64,000 bases of DNA from an uncultured Anaerolineae bacterium (GCA_905479495.1 CAJQMR010000003.1:124001-188000); one strand, 5' to 3'. Shown: positions 39,769-52,262, counted from the first letter of the stretch. Translations and numbers: made by a program. The notes: a model not told the origin generated them from the letters alone.

Positions 39769-41505
39769 ATGACGATCATTGAAACGCTACAAAACAAATT
39801 TAGCGACGACATTTTGGCCGTGCAGCAAACGGTCGATGCCGTCCCCACCCTCTGGACGACGCCCGACCGTGCCCAGGATATTTTGCGCTATTTGAAACGG
39901 GAAGTGGAACGGCCGTTTCCCATGCTCTACGACCTCACCGCCATCGACGAACGGGAACGGCAGCACCGCAGCGGCCAGCCGGACAGCGACTTCACCGTCG
40001 TCTACCACCTCAGTTCCTTCGCCCGCAACGCCGACGTGCGCCTCAAAGTGCCGCTCAGCGATGATAAACTGTCCCTGCCCAGCATCGCCGGACTATGGGC
40101 TAACGCCAACTGGTACGAGCGCGAAGTATGGGACATGTTCGGCGTCACCTTCGACGGCCATCCCCACCTGCGCCGCATTTTGCTGCCCACCACCTGGGAC
40201 GGCCATCCGCTGCGCAAAGAACATCCCGCCCGCGCCACCGAAATGGAACCCTTCGTCCTCACCCCAGAACGACAGGACAAAGAACAAGAAGCATTGCGTT
40301 TTCATCCCGAGGAATGGGGGCTTGCCCGCCAAAACGAGGACAACGAATTTATGTTCCTCAATTTGGGGCCGCAGCATCCTGGCACCCACGGCGTCCTGCG
40401 CATCATCCTCCAACTTGACGGCGAAGAAATCGTAGACGCTGTGCCCGACATCGGCTTCCACCATCGCGGTTCCGAAAAAATGGCCGAGCGCCAAAGCTGG
40501 CACACCTACATCCCTTACACTGATCGCATCGACTATCTGGGCGGCGTGATGAACAACCTGGCTTACGTCCTCAGCGTGGAAAAACTGGCCGGGATCGAAG
40601 TGCCCGAACGCGTCAAAGTGATTCGGGTGATGATGTCGGAACTGTTCCGCATCGCCAGCCATCTGGTCTGGTACGGCACTTTTGCCCAGGATTTAGGCGC
40701 GATGTCGCCGGTCTTTTACATGTTCAACGACCGCGAACGCCTTTTCGACATCGTAGAAGCCGTCACCGGCGGGCGGATGCACCCCAGTTGGTTCCGCATC
40801 GGCGGCGTGGCCCAAGATTTGCCCACTGGCTGGGAGCAGCTGGTGGCCGATTTCCTTGAGTACCTGCCCAAACGCCTGCGCGAGTATGACCAGGCGGTGA
40901 TGGGCAATCGCATTTTCAAGGCGCGGACGCAGGGCGTCGGCCAGTACACTACCGCCGAAGCCATTGAATGGGGCGTCACCGGGCCGGGCCTGCGGGCCAC
41001 CGGATTAGAGTGGGATTTGCGTAAGAAACGGCCGTATTCCGGCTACGATCAGTTCGAGTTTAACGTGCCCACAGCGACCAGCGGCGATTGTTACGGCCGT
41101 GCCCAGGTGCGCGTCGCAGAGATGCGCCAAAGTTTACGTATCGTCCAACAGTGCCTGGACAACATGCCTGCCGGTCCCTATAAAGCCGACCATCCGCTGG
41201 CCGTGCCGCCGCGCAAAGAGCGCACCATGCACGACATCGAGACGCTGATCACCCATTTTCTCAGCGTCAGTTGGGGGCCAGTGATTCCCGCAGGGGAAGC
41301 GGCCGTGCCCATCGAAGCGACCAAAGGCATCAACAGTTATTACTTAATCAGCGACGGCGGCATTCACGCCTACCGCAACCGCATCCGCACGCCCTCTTTT
41401 CCGCACATTCAAATGGTCCCTGCCATCAGCCGCGGCGGCATGATCCCCGACCTGTTGGCGATTTTAGGCAGCATCGATTTTGTCCTGGCAGACGTGGATA
41501 GATAA
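39769..41505 (+). CDS. nuoCD: NADH-quinone oxidoreductase fused subunit C/D
   Basis: A 578-residue fusion, as in E. coli. Residues about 1-170 form NuoC ([36 protein letters not shown]). Residues about 185-578 form NuoD, the quinone-site subunit, with [42 protein letters not shown] and the C-terminal [23 protein letters not shown] pattern. The invariant His and Tyr of the quinone pocket are in GTHG and in the [11 protein letters not shown] region. Confidence 0.96.
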   Translation: MTIIETLQNKFSDDILAVQQTVDAVPTLWTTPDRAQDILRYLKREVERPFPMLYDLTAIDERERQHRSGQPDSDFTVVYHLSSFARNADVRLKVPLSDDKLSLPSIAGLWANANWYEREVWDMFGVTFDGHPHLRRILLPTTWDGHPLRKEHPARATEMEPFVLTPERQDKEQEALRFHPEEWGLARQNEDNEFMFLNLGPQHPGTHGVLRIILQLDGEEIVDAVPDIGFHHRGSEKMAERQSWHTYIPYTDRIDYLGGVMNNLAYVLSVEKLAGIEVPERVKVIRVMMSELFRIASHLVWYGTFAQDLGAMSPVFYMFNDRERLFDIVEAVTGGRMHPSWFRIGGVAQDLPTGWEQLVADFLEYLPKRLREYDQAVMGNRIFKARTQGVGQYTTAEAIEWGVTGPGLRATGLEWDLRKKRPYSGYDQFEFNVPTATSGDCYGRAQVRVAEMRQSLRIVQQCLDNMPAGPYKADHPLAVPPRKERTMHDIETLITHFLSVSWGPVIPAGEAAVPIEATKGINSYYLISDGGIHAYRNRIRTPSFPHIQMVPAISRGGMIPDLLAILGSIDFVLADVDR

Positions 41506-41624
41506 AGATAAATGGAACACAGAGAGGCACAGAGAAAACACAGAGTTTCACAGAGGAAAAACCCTTATCTCTCTGCGTAACTCTGCGCTGCTCCGCGTAA
41601 CTCTGCGTTCCTAATGAGAAAACA
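41506..41624. repeat. CACAGAG word-family inverted repeat
   Basis: GGAACACAGAGAGGCACAGA and ACACAGAGTTTCACAGAGG on the left face CTCTGCGTAACTCTGCGCTG and GCGTAACTCTGCGTTCC on the right. It is the same family as 33264-33394 and 42090-42218 and directly precedes nuoE. Confidence 0.8.
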
Positions 41625-42089
41625 ATGCTAACTGACGAACAAAAACAAGCCCTCGAAAAAGAAATCGAACGCTATCCCAACCGGGAAGCAATTGGCATTG
41701 AAGCGATGCAGCGCATCCAGGACGACCACGGCTGGGTGTCCAACGAAGATTTAGAAGACCTGGCCGACTTTTTAGGCATGACTCCGGCCGAACTGGACAG
41801 CGTGGCTACCTTTTACAACCTGATTTACCGCCGTCCGGTCGGCCGCCACGTCATCCACATTTGCGACAGCGTGAGCTGCTGGATTATGGGCTACGAACAG
41901 GTGCAGCAGCAGTTGGAAGAAAAGCTGGGCATTGGCATGGGGCAGACCACGGCAAACGGCCGTTTCACCCTGTTGCCCATCCCCTGCCTCGGCTGCTGCG
42001 ACCACGCCCCGGCCTTGATGATTGACGAGGACCTGCACGAGGATGTCTCGCCCGATGGGGTCCAGGCTATTTTGGAGCAGTACAAATGA
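41625..42089 (+). CDS. nuoE: NADH-quinone oxidoreductase subunit E
   Basis: A 154-residue thioredoxin-like [2Fe-2S] subunit (cluster N1a). The ligands are CDSVSC and CLGCCDHAPAL. The N-terminal helix bundle holds EAMQRIQDDHGWVSNEDLED. It partners NuoF in the NADH-oxidising arm. Repeat-filled spacers flank it on both sides. Confidence 0.95.
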   Translation: MLTDEQKQALEKEIERYPNREAIGIEAMQRIQDDHGWVSNEDLEDLADFLGMTPAELDSVATFYNLIYRRPVGRHVIHICDSVSCWIMGYEQVQQQLEEKLGIGMGQTTANGRFTLLPIPCLGCCDHAPALMIDEDLHEDVSPDGVQAILEQYK

Positions 42090-42218
42090 TAGGAACACAG
42101 AGTTTCACAGGGGAAACACGGAGTTTCACAGAGAGTTCAAAGAGTTTTTTTCTCTCCGATCTCTCTGTGTATCTCTGTGCTTTCTCCGTGTAACTCTGCG
42201 TAACTTCCTGGAGAAAAA
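42090..42218. repeat. CACAGAG word-family inverted repeat
   Basis: GGAACACAGAGTTTCACAGG and CACGGAGTTTCACAGAGAG face TCTCTCTGTGTATCTCTGTG and CCGTGTAACTCTGCGTAAC. The right end supplies TGGAGAAAA, the ribosome site for nuoF. Confidence 0.8.
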
Positions 42219-43616
42219 ATGGAACGGCCGTTAACCCAACACCTCAAACCCGACAAAACCGCCCTGACCCTGGCCGAATACGAACAGGTCGGCGGTTACG
42301 CTGCCCTGCGTCAGGCGCTCAAAGCCATGACGCCCCACGACGTCACCCATGTCGTCCGCGACTCCACACTGGCCGGGCGCGGCGGCGCCGGCTTCGTCAC
42401 AGGCCAAAAGTGGAGTTTTGTGCCCGATGAAGACATCGTCACCAAGCGCGTACCGCCGCACGAAATGGCCACCGTCGTCCCTGAGCCGCACCTCTGGGGC
42501 CACAGCGAATCCGGCTTCAGCACCGGCGACAAATGGAGCTTCATGCCCTTTGGCGACGACGACCCATCGCCCAAATACCTGATCGCCAATGGCGACGAAA
42601 TGGAGCCAGGTACCTTCAAAGACCGGCTGCTGCTAGAAGGCAATCCACACCAGCTCATCGAAGGCATGATTTTGGCCGCCTACGCCATCCAGGCCGACGT
42701 TGCCTACATTTTCCTGCGCTGGGCCTACAAAAAAGCAGCCCAACGCATCGCCCGTGCCATCGTCGAAGCATATGACGCCGGTTATCTGGGACTGGATATT
42801 TTGGGCAGCGATTTCAGCCTGGACTTGCACCTGCACACCAGCGCCGGGCGCTACATTTGTGGTGAAGAAACGGGCCTGCTCAACTCGTTGGAAGGCAAAC
42901 GGGCCAATCCCCGCGCCAAGCCGCCCTTCCCGCCCGTCGTTGGCCTTTGGGGGCGGCCAACCAACGTCAACAACATTGAAACGTTTTCCAATGTGCCCCA
43001 CATCGTGCGCAATGGCGCAGACTGGTTCAAAGCGCTCAGCCATTCGCAGAAATCCGGCGGCACCAAATTGTACGGCGTCAGCGGCCGGGTCAACAAGCCG
43101 GGATTGTGGGAACTGCCCATGGGGTCCACGGCACGGGAAATCATTTACGAACACGCTGGCGGGATGCGCGACGGCTACCAACTGCGCGCCTTCCTGCCCG
43201 GCGGCGCATCGACTGATTTTTTGCTGCCGGAACATCTGGATGTCCCGCTGGACTTCCAAGAAGTGCAAAAAGTGGGCAGCCGTTTGGGCACGGGCACCAT
43301 GATTCTGCTCGACGATAAGACCTGTCCAGTGGGCATGGTACGCAATCTGGAGAAATTTTTTGCCCAGGAATCGTGCGGCTGGTGTACACCCTGTCGCGAC
43401 GGCCTGCCCTGGACAGCACGTATTTTGCAAGCATTGGAAGAGGGTGACGGCGTGCCCCGCGATTTAGATCGCTTGCAATTACACACCAAATTGCTTGGCC
43501 CCGGTCATACGTTTTGTGCCCTGGCTCCCGGCGCGATGGAACCACTGCAAAGCGCCCTGAAATATTTCCGCGAAGATTTTGAGCAGCACATTCGTGAGAA
43601 AGGATGTACGTATTAA
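42219..43616 (+). CDS. nuoF: NADH-quinone oxidoreductase subunit F with internal duplication
   Basis: The 465-residue NADH- and FMN-binding subunit. It has GRGGAGF, KYLIANGDEMEPGTFKDR (FMN/NADH site), CGEETGLLNSLEGKR, and N3-cluster ligands CGWCTPC with a later Cys (HTFCALAPGA). Oddly, the conserved GF-TG-KWSF-P segment appears twice: residues 59-69 (GFVTGQKWSFVP) and 99-110 (GFSTGDKWSFMP), separated by about 30 unusual residues. Normal NuoF has one copy. The insertion lies next to the FMN-binding glycine loop. The frame remains open, so the gene looks functional. Confidence 0.93.
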   Translation: MERPLTQHLKPDKTALTLAEYEQVGGYAALRQALKAMTPHDVTHVVRDSTLAGRGGAGFVTGQKWSFVPDEDIVTKRVPPHEMATVVPEPHLWGHSESGFSTGDKWSFMPFGDDDPSPKYLIANGDEMEPGTFKDRLLLEGNPHQLIEGMILAAYAIQADVAYIFLRWAYKKAAQRIARAIVEAYDAGYLGLDILGSDFSLDLHLHTSAGRYICGEETGLLNSLEGKRANPRAKPPFPPVVGLWGRPTNVNNIETFSNVPHIVRNGADWFKALSHSQKSGGTKLYGVSGRVNKPGLWELPMGSTAREIIYEHAGGMRDGYQLRAFLPGGASTDFLLPEHLDVPLDFQEVQKVGSRLGTGTMILLDDKTCPVGMVRNLEKFFAQESCGWCTPCRDGLPWTARILQALEEGDGVPRDLDRLQLHTKLLGPGHTFCALAPGAMEPLQSALKYFREDFEQHIREKGCTY

Positions 43617-43715
43617 AAAAACACTTTACGCTGTGGCCGGTGTCCACACCGTGCCACCAACCGGCTCGGCCAGTTTCCTGGCCGGAGCGACTGCGTAAAT
43701 TCTAAAGGAAACACA
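43617..43715. repeat. Two short hairpins, nuoF-nuoG spacer
   Basis: CGGTGTCCACACCG and GGCCAG-TTTC-CTGGCC form two stems, with a TAAAGGA ribosome site before nuoG. No other feature is seen. Confidence 0.6.
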
Positions 43716-46376
43716 ATGGCAACTATCACAATTGACGGCAAGACATACGAGGTCAAAGAAGGCCAGAATTTATTGCAAACGGCGCTGTCGCAGGGCTTGA
43801 ATCTGCCCTATTTTTGCTGGCATCCGGCGCTGGGGTCGGTGGGCGCCTGCCGCCAGTGCGCGGTGAAGCAGTACAAAGATGAGGATGACGAAAACGGCCG
43901 TCTTGTGATGGCCTGTATGACGCCTGCCAAAGATGGCAGCCGTTTCGCCATCGAAGAGCCGGAAGCACAGGAATTCCGCCGCGCCGTCACTGAATGGCTG
44001 ATGGTCAACCATCCCCACGACTGCCCGGTGTGTGATGAAGGCGGCGAGTGCCATTTGCAAGACATGGTGGTGATGACCGGCCACAATTACCGCGAATTCC
44101 GCTTCAACAAACGCACCCATCGCAATCAGGATTTGGGGCCATTTATCAACCACGAAATGAACCGCTGCATCTCGTGTTATCGCTGTGTGCGCTACTACCG
44201 CGACTATGCCGGCGGGCGCGATTTCAACGTTTTTGGCGCACATGACCACGTTTATTTTGGCCGTTATGAAGATGGTCCGCTGGAAAACGAATTCAGCGGC
44301 AATCTGGTCGAAGTGTGTCCTACCGGCGTTTTCACCGACAAGACCGAAAAGCAGCATTTTACACGCAAGTGGGACTTGCAGACCGCACCTTCTATTTGTC
44401 ACGGGTGCAGCCTGGGCTGCAACATCATTCCCGGCGAACGGTACGGCACACTGCGCCGCATTCGCAACCGCTACAACTATGACGTCAACGGCTACTTTCT
44501 CTGCGACCGAGGGCGGTTTGGCTACGAGTACGTCAACAGCGACCAACGCATCCAGCGGGCGCGGGTGAATGGTGAGGCTGTGGAGGCTGAAGTGGCAATT
44601 AACCAGGTCACCAATCGTCTGCAAACCGGCACAATCATCGGCATTGGCTCGCCGCGAGCTTCATTGGAATCGAACTTCGCCTTGCGGCGGCTGGTCGGCC
44701 AGGAGAATTTTTACATGGGCATTTCCAAACACGAGGCACAATTGATGACAACGGCCGTTTCCCTGCTACAACAACTCCCCACCCCCAGCCTGCGCCAAAT
44801 CGGCGAAGCCGACGCCGTCTTCATCCTGGGCGAAGACGTGACCAATACCGCGCCCATGATGGCTCTGGCCCTGCGCCAATCGGTGCGGCAGCAGGCGATG
44901 GACCAGATTACCCCGCTAAACATTCCGCAATGGCAGGACATGGCCGTGCGCGAAGCGCTGCAAAACGAACCCAACGGTCCGCTGTTCATCGGCAGTCTGC
45001 ACCACACCCGTCTCGATGATATTGCCACCTACACTTACCACGCCGCGCCCGAAGATTTGGCCCGGCTGGGCTTTGCCGTCGCTCACACGCTGGACAATAC
45101 TGCTCCGGCGGTGACTGATTTAGATCCGGAATTAAGCGGTTTGGTGAACGAAATTGCAATAGCACTGAGCACTGCCAAACGGCCGTTAATCATTTCCGGC
45201 GTCAGCAGCGGCAGCGAGGCGGTGATGCAGGCGGCGGCGAATGTGGCGGTTGCTTTGGGTGAAAACGGCCGTCTCTCCCTCATCTTCCCCGCCGCCAACA
45301 GTTTAGGCACGGCCCTGCTCGGCGGCAACTCACTAGAAGATGCGCCAGAGGCCGACACGGTGATTGTGCTGGAAAATGACGTGCGGCGCTGGGCAGGACA
45401 AGCGGTTTCCCGCACCCTGGACGCCGCCGAACAAGTTATCGTGCTCGACTATTTGGAAAACACCACTACTGCTCAGGCCGACATGGTTCTGCCTGCCGCT
45501 GCATTTGCCGAAGCCGACGGCACGCTGGTCAACAACGAAGGCCGGGCCCAACGTTTTTATCAGGTCTATAAACCGGAAAACGATGCCGAGGCCAGTTGGC
45601 GCTGGCTGGAAGCGATTCGTGCCGCGCAAACGGAAACAAAGCCATCTGATTGGGATGATCTGGTCATGGACATCGCTGCCAGCAACCCTATTTTTGCCGA
45701 CCTGCCCCAAGACGCCCCGCTGGCGACGTTCCGCATCAATGGGCAAAAAATCGCCCGCCAGCCAATGCGCTTCAGCGGTCACACCTCCATGCACGCCAAC
45801 CGCAGCGTCAGCGAACTGCCACCAACGACTGACCCGGACACACCATTGGCCTTCTCGATGGAAGGCAGCGAACGCCAGCCGCCAGCCGCGCTGGTCAACC
45901 GCTACTGGGCACCCGGCTGGAACTCGGTGCAGTCGCTGAACCGTTTTCAAGAGGAAGTGGCTGGACCTTTGCGGGGCGGCAGTGAAGGCGTACGCTTATT
46001 TACGGCCGTTGCCGGTGATCATGCCTGTTTTGGGACCATCCCGTTGGCATTTGGCGTGGAAGATGATGCCTGGCGCGTCCTGCCGATTTACCATATTTTC
46101 GGCTCGGAAGAATTGAGCGCCCAATCGCCTGCCATTGCCGCCCGTACCCCGCAGCCATATTTAGCACTCAACCCGGATGATGCCGCGAAATTGGGATTGG
46201 TGGAGGGGGAAACGGCCGTACTCGACCAAACCCTTTCTCTGCCTGTCAAACTACTGCATTCACTACCCAAAGGCACGGTCGGGCTGCCAATTGGCTTAAG
46301 CAGCGGTGCTGGACTCGTTGGCAAAGATGTACAGCTTTTTACGGAAAAGAAAAGGACGCAGATGAACACAGATTGA
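43716..46376 (+). CDS. nuoG: NADH-quinone oxidoreductase subunit G
   Basis: An 886-residue iron-sulfur subunit. The N-terminal ferredoxin domain has N1b ligands (YFCWHPALGSVGACRQC, then MACMTP). HDCPVCDEGGEC gives the His-Cys cluster N5, CISCYRCVRY with VCPTGV gives N4, and CHGCSLGC with a distal Cys (LCDRG) gives the extra cluster N7. A molybdopterin-oxidoreductase-like domain without cofactor function fills residues about 290-885. A short repeat-bearing spacer follows. Confidence 0.94.
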   Translation: MATITIDGKTYEVKEGQNLLQTALSQGLNLPYFCWHPALGSVGACRQCAVKQYKDEDDENGRLVMACMTPAKDGSRFAIEEPEAQEFRRAVTEWLMVNHPHDCPVCDEGGECHLQDMVVMTGHNYREFRFNKRTHRNQDLGPFINHEMNRCISCYRCVRYYRDYAGGRDFNVFGAHDHVYFGRYEDGPLENEFSGNLVEVCPTGVFTDKTEKQHFTRKWDLQTAPSICHGCSLGCNIIPGERYGTLRRIRNRYNYDVNGYFLCDRGRFGYEYVNSDQRIQRARVNGEAVEAEVAINQVTNRLQTGTIIGIGSPRASLESNFALRRLVGQENFYMGISKHEAQLMTTAVSLLQQLPTPSLRQIGEADAVFILGEDVTNTAPMMALALRQSVRQQAMDQITPLNIPQWQDMAVREALQNEPNGPLFIGSLHHTRLDDIATYTYHAAPEDLARLGFAVAHTLDNTAPAVTDLDPELSGLVNEIAIALSTAKRPLIISGVSSGSEAVMQAAANVAVALGENGRLSLIFPAANSLGTALLGGNSLEDAPEADTVIVLENDVRRWAGQAVSRTLDAAEQVIVLDYLENTTTAQADMVLPAAAFAEADGTLVNNEGRAQRFYQVYKPENDAEASWRWLEAIRAAQTETKPSDWDDLVMDIAASNPIFADLPQDAPLATFRINGQKIARQPMRFSGHTSMHANRSVSELPPTTDPDTPLAFSMEGSERQPPAALVNRYWAPGWNSVQSLNRFQEEVAGPLRGGSEGVRLFTAVAGDHACFGTIPLAFGVEDDAWRVLPIYHIFGSEELSAQSPAIAARTPQPYLALNPDDAAKLGLVEGETAVLDQTLSLPVKLLHSLPKGTVGLPIGLSSGAGLVGKDVQLFTEKKRTQMNTD

Positions 46377-46424
46377 CGCAGATAAAAAATCTGCGTTCAT
46401 CCATGTTTCATAAGGAAAACTAGC
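46377..46424. repeat. Short inverted repeat, nuoG-monooxygenase spacer
   Basis: GAACACAGATTGACGCAGAT, beginning inside the end of nuoG, faces ATCTGCGTTCATCCATGTTT. The words are of the CGCAGAT/ATCTGCG type also present near 1350 and 9990. Confidence 0.65.
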
Positions 46425-47939
46425 ATGAAAATTTTAATTTCTGGTGGCGGCTTAGCCGGACTAACGTTGGCCTATTGGCTGCACCAGTATGGAATGACCC
46501 CCGTCGTGATTGAGCAGTCTGATGGACTGCGGCACGATGGGTACGGCATTGACTTTTTCGGCAGCGGCTATGATGTGGCCGAGAAAATGGGACTAATTGA
46601 ACAGCTCAAAACGCAGCAAATCAAAGCGGATTATGTGGGTTATGTCAACGAAGATGGCAAACCCATCGCCAAGATGGAAATGGATTTGATGCGCAAAATC
46701 ATGAACGGCCGTTACCTGCCTCTGATGCACTGGATCCTGGAAGAAGCGCTGTATCAAGCCCTTGCCGATGACGTGGAGGTGCGCTTTGGCCGGTCGTTAA
46801 CGGCCGTTTCCCAAACCGCCGAGTCTGTCACTGCCACTTTCGACGATGGCAGCAGCGAGACTTTTGATCTGCTCATCGGGGCGGATGGCATCCACTCCAA
46901 CACACGTGGCCTTGTCTTTGGCCCGGAATCCGACTTTGCCCATTACCTCGGCTACACCATCGCCTGCTTCGCCGTGCCCGACCATTACGGCATCGGCCAG
47001 GCCTGGAAAAACTACACCGAGCCTAAGCGGCAGGTGGGTGTTTATGCCAGCAATCAAGATGACGAAGTTATCACCTTGTTCATGTGGGAAGCGCCAGACG
47101 AGGGCCATGTTCCCCATGCCGAACGGCTGCCCCGCTTGCGTGCCGCGTTCGACGACATGGGCTGGATCACTCCCCAGCTTTTGGCCGACGCCCCCGAAGA
47201 CGCCATTTACATGGATACAGTGACGCAAATCAAGATGCCGGAATGGGTAAACGGCCGTGTCGCCCTCGTCGGTGACGCCTGCGGCTGCATGACGCTCATT
47301 TCCGGCCAGGGTGCGTCCATGGCCCTGGGCAGCGCCTACATTTTGGCTGAAGCCCTGCACCAATACGACGATTTTGCCACCGCCTTCCGCGTTTACGAAC
47401 ATCAAATTCGTCCAGAAATTGAAACGCGGCAGGAAAAAGCCCGTGACTTTGCTAAAGCGTTTGTGCCTGGCAGCGAATTAGGGCTGCAAGTGCAAAAAGT
47501 GATGATGAAGCTGCTGCTGCGCGACGCCTTCAAAGGGGTGCTGCGCAAACAGTTTGGCGGAGCCAGCGTACTCAACCGCGCCTTAAAACGGCTGCCCGCC
47601 AGCAGCGACGGCGTGTTGGGTTACCAACTTGATGGCAAGCTGCGCGACGTCGATTACCAGACGTTATCGCTGGATGTGACCGACGTGTTAGCTACCCATG
47701 ACCACGTGAACTTGCTGCTGAAAATGGAATCGCTGGAAGGCATTGATTTACCGGCGATGTGGGATGATGTGCAGTTTGGTCGAGAATACGGCCGTTCTGT
47801 CCACAAATTTGCCGTCGTCGGAGATCAGCGTTGGAGTGATTGGGTAGCGAAAGCGGCACGGCCGTTTTACGCCCAACAAAGCCGCCACTTCCCCGAAAAA
47901 GAACTGGACGCCGCCTGGGAATGGCTGCGAACTGATTGA
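46425..47939 (+). CDS. FAD-dependent monooxygenase fused to a SpoIIAA-like (STAS_2) domain
   Basis: A 504-residue protein. Residues 1-380 form a class A flavin monooxygenase of the UbiH/PHBH type: [17 protein letters not shown] (dinucleotide site), [14 protein letters not shown], and [20 protein letters not shown] (FAD ribityl site). Residues 396-504 look like a SpoIIAA-like domain ([40 protein letters not shown] at the end). The gene stands between nuoG and nuoH on the same strand, 48 bases after one and 8 before the other, so it is made with complex I. A role in quinone modification is a natural guess but is unproven. Confidence 0.85.
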   Translation: MKILISGGGLAGLTLAYWLHQYGMTPVVIEQSDGLRHDGYGIDFFGSGYDVAEKMGLIEQLKTQQIKADYVGYVNEDGKPIAKMEMDLMRKIMNGRYLPLMHWILEEALYQALADDVEVRFGRSLTAVSQTAESVTATFDDGSSETFDLLIGADGIHSNTRGLVFGPESDFAHYLGYTIACFAVPDHYGIGQAWKNYTEPKRQVGVYASNQDDEVITLFMWEAPDEGHVPHAERLPRLRAAFDDMGWITPQLLADAPEDAIYMDTVTQIKMPEWVNGRVALVGDACGCMTLISGQGASMALGSAYILAEALHQYDDFATAFRVYEHQIRPEIETRQEKARDFAKAFVPGSELGLQVQKVMMKLLLRDAFKGVLRKQFGGASVLNRALKRLPASSDGVLGYQLDGKLRDVDYQTLSLDVTDVLATHDHVNLLLKMESLEGIDLPAMWDDVQFGREYGRSVHKFAVVGDQRWSDWVAKAARPFYAQQSRHFPEKELDAAWEWLRTD

Positions 47940-47947
47940 GGATACCG

Positions 47948-48901
47948 ATGAGTACAACTGTGCAATCACTGCTAACCGTCGTTGGTGTGTTAGCCGCAGG
48001 GCTGAGCATCGCCGCTGGGAACATCTGGCTGGAACGGCGGCTGTTAGCCCTGTGGCAGGATCGCTATGGTCCCAACCGCGTTGGCCCCTTTGGTCTGCTG
48101 CAAGTGCTGGCCGACATGATCAAAATCTTCACCAAGGAAGATTGGATCCCGCCCTTTGCTGACAAACCGGTCTTTATTTTGGCTCCAGTCATCGTCATCA
48201 CCACCGTCTTACTTTCCTTTGCTGTGCTGCCGGTGGCACCTGGCATTCAGGTGGCTGACTTAAACGTGGGGCTGCTTTTTTTCTTGGCGATGTCGGCTTT
48301 GGGTGCGTACAGTGTGGTGCTGGCGGGTTGGTCGTCAAACAACAAATATGCGCTGTTGGGCGGCTTGCGGGCGGCAGCGCAGTTGATTAGCTACGAAGTA
48401 TTTATGGGATTGTCGCTGATGGGCGTCGTTTTACTGGCTGGTTCCTTTAATTTAGGCGACATCGTGACGGCCCAGCAAGGGTTGTGGTTTTGCGTGCCTC
48501 AATTTTTGGGGCTGGTTATTTTCTTCATCGCTGGGCTAGCCGAAACGCATCGTGTCCCTTTCGATTTGCCGGAAGCAGAAAGCGAACTAGTGGCGGGCTA
48601 CCATTCGGAATATTCCGGCATGAAGTTTGGCATGTTTTTTGTGGGCGAATATTTGGGCATTACCTTGATTTCGGCGATGACGGTGACGCTCTTTTTTGGC
48701 GGCTGGCGCGGACCATTTCTGCCGCCGCTGCTCTGGTTTTTATTGAAGACATTCTTGCTCATCGCCGTGTTTGTGTTGATGCGGGCGTCGTTACCTCGAC
48801 CCCGCTACGACCAATTGATGGCTCTGGGCTGGAAGTTGCTCCTGCCGCTGGCACTGCTGAATTTGTTGGTGACGGCTGGGGTGATTTTGGCAGCAGGATG
48901 A
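47948..48901 (+). CDS. nuoH: NADH-quinone oxidoreductase subunit H
   Basis: The 317-residue membrane subunit that anchors the peripheral arm and lines the quinone chamber. It has [31 protein letters not shown], and [20 protein letters not shown] with the conserved acidic loop, plus about eight helices. The frame is open to a TTG at 47936, but ATG 47948 follows GAGGA and gives MSTTVQS. The upstream flavoprotein gene ends 8 bases earlier. Confidence 0.96.
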   Translation: MSTTVQSLLTVVGVLAAGLSIAAGNIWLERRLLALWQDRYGPNRVGPFGLLQVLADMIKIFTKEDWIPPFADKPVFILAPVIVITTVLLSFAVLPVAPGIQVADLNVGLLFFLAMSALGAYSVVLAGWSSNNKYALLGGLRAAAQLISYEVFMGLSLMGVVLLAGSFNLGDIVTAQQGLWFCVPQFLGLVIFFIAGLAETHRVPFDLPEAESELVAGYHSEYSGMKFGMFFVGEYLGITLISAMTVTLFFGGWRGPFLPPLLWFLLKTFLLIAVFVLMRASLPRPRYDQLMALGWKLLLPLALLNLLVTAGVILAAG

Positions 48902-48913
48902 TAAGGAATCAAG

Positions 48914-49429
48914 ATGTTTAGCATTCTACGCACTATTTGGAAAGTTTTCAGCCACGCCTGGCAAAAGCCAGTGACAGTGCAGTACCCGGAAGAAAAGCCT
49001 TACAAACCGCCGCGCTATCGAGGACGGATTGTGTTGACGGAAGATCCGGACGGTGCAGAGCGGTGTGTGGCCTGTAATTTGTGCGCCGTGGCCTGCCCCA
49101 CCGATTGTATTTCTCTGCAAGCGACGGAAGATGAAAACGGCCGTCGTTACCCTGAATTCTTTCGCATCAACTTTTCACGCTGTATTTTTTGCGGCTTTTG
49201 TGAAGAAGCGTGTCCCACTTATGCCATTCAGCTCACGCCCGACTTTGAAATGGGCGAATATAACCGGCAAAGCCTGGTCTATGAAAAGGAAGATTTGCAA
49301 ATTAGCGGACCAGGCAAATACCACGACTACAACTACTATCGTGTCGCTGGCTTGGCGATTGGCGGCAAGGATAAGGGCGAGGCGGAGCATGAATCGCCGC
49401 CGGTGGATGTACGGAGTTTGATGCCGTAG
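48914..49429 (+). CDS. nuoI: NADH-quinone oxidoreductase subunit I
   Basis: A 171-residue ferredoxin-like subunit with two [4Fe-4S] motifs for clusters N6a and N6b ([15 protein letters not shown] and [13 protein letters not shown]). It passes electrons to NuoB. It is 12 bases after nuoH, with AAGGAATC before the ATG. Confidence 0.96.
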   Translation: MFSILRTIWKVFSHAWQKPVTVQYPEEKPYKPPRYRGRIVLTEDPDGAERCVACNLCAVACPTDCISLQATEDENGRRYPEFFRINFSRCIFCGFCEEACPTYAIQLTPDFEMGEYNRQSLVYEKEDLQISGPGKYHDYNYYRVAGLAIGGKDKGEAEHESPPVDVRSLMP

Positions 49430-49438
49430 GGCGTTTAC

Positions 49439-49471
49439 AGATTGGTCCAATCTGCGAGATTGGACCAATCT
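49439..49471. repeat. Double palindrome, nuoI-nuoJ spacer
   Basis: AGATTGGTCCAATCT (49439-49453) and AGATTGGACCAATCT (49457-49471) are each palindromic and stand in tandem with a GCG between. They are also complementary to each other. Confidence 0.8.
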
Positions 49472-49490
49472 CATGAGAAGGAATGATTTC

Positions 49491-49961
49491 ATGACGATTA
49501 CTTTTTATTTATCGGCGATTGTGGCGGTGGCAGCGACGGTGATGGTGATTACGCGGCGGAATGCGGTTCATGCCCTGTTGTATTTGATTGTGTCGCTGCT
49601 GGCGGTGGGGCTGGTGTTTTTTACGCTGGGTGCGCCGTTTGCGGCTGCGTTGGAAGTGATCACTTATGCCGGGGCGATTATGGTGCTGTTTTTGTTTGTG
49701 ATCATGCTGCTCAATCCACAGCCGAGTGACGCCCAACAGCCATTTCCCATCCAATGGCGCGGTCCTGGTTTGCTGGCGGCCGTTTTGCTGGCTGAATTGA
49801 TTTATTTGCTGGCAAGAGGTGGGCAGGCAGTGGGCGAAACGGCCGTTTCCCCACAACAAGTCGGTCTTACCCTCTTTGGCCCCTACCTGCTGGGCGTGGA
49901 ACTGGCTTCCATGCTGCTCCTGGCCGGGCTGGTAGGCGCGTATCACTTAGGTAAACGGTAA
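49491..49961 (+). CDS. nuoJ: NADH-quinone oxidoreductase subunit J
   Basis: A 156-residue membrane subunit of five helices with ALLYLIVSLLAVGLVFFTLG and the conserved VITYAGAIMVLFLFVIMLLN. The frame opens at 49473, but ATG 49491 follows AAGGAATG and matches family length. A repeat spacer follows. Confidence 0.94.
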   Translation: MTITFYLSAIVAVAATVMVITRRNAVHALLYLIVSLLAVGLVFFTLGAPFAAALEVITYAGAIMVLFLFVIMLLNPQPSDAQQPFPIQWRGPGLLAAVLLAELIYLLARGGQAVGETAVSPQQVGLTLFGPYLLGVELASMLLLAGLVGAYHLGKR

Positions 49962-50031
49962 TCGGTGAACGGTAATCAGTAATCCGAATACCGATAACTG
50001 ATTACCGATTACTGAACAAACGGAGACAAAA
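49962..50031. repeat. GGTAATCAGT inverted repeat, nuoJ-nuoK spacer
   Basis: GGTAATCAGT (49971-49980) pairs with ACTGATTACC (49997-50006). Flanking variants AACGGTAATCGGTGAAC and CCGATTACTGAAC extend the structure. Similar words (AAGCGGTAATCAGTTACC) stand at about 57615 before the transketolase gene. Confidence 0.7.
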
Positions 50032-50319
50032 ATGGCAACAATCCCCATGGAACACGGACTACTACTAGCAGGCATCTTATTTGGACTGGGCACGCTGGGC
50101 GTGCTGGTGCGGCGCAATATCTTGTTCATCTTGCTGTCACTGGAAATTATGCTCAACGCGGCCGGACTGGCTTTCATCGTCGCTGGGTCGCGCTGGGGAC
50201 AGGCTGACGGGCAGGTGATGTTTATCTTCATTCTGGCGATGGCCGCCGCCGAAGTAGCTGTCGGTCTGGCTCTAGTGCTGCAAATGCACCATCACTTAAA
50301 AACTTTGTTGGTCGAGTAG
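50032..50319 (+). CDS. nuoK: NADH-quinone oxidoreductase subunit K
   Basis: A 95-residue three-helix membrane subunit with [20 protein letters not shown], which holds the conserved glutamate, and [17 protein letters not shown] with a second. ACGGAGACAAAA precedes the ATG. It is the MrpC-like proton-channel element. Confidence 0.96.
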   Translation: MATIPMEHGLLLAGILFGLGTLGVLVRRNILFILLSLEIMLNAAGLAFIVAGSRWGQADGQVMFIFILAMAAAEVAVGLALVLQMHHHLKTLLVE

Positions 50320-50329
50320 AGGATTCATT

Positions 50330-52246
<1,917 letters not shown>

Positions 52247-52262
52247 AAATTCGGAAAATATC

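Noticed and set aside
43716..46376. NuoG called as a molybdenum formate dehydrogenase
   Set aside because: The N-terminal clusters and operon place it in complex I. The molybdopterin-like domain is a normal NuoG remnant without catalytic residues I could identify.
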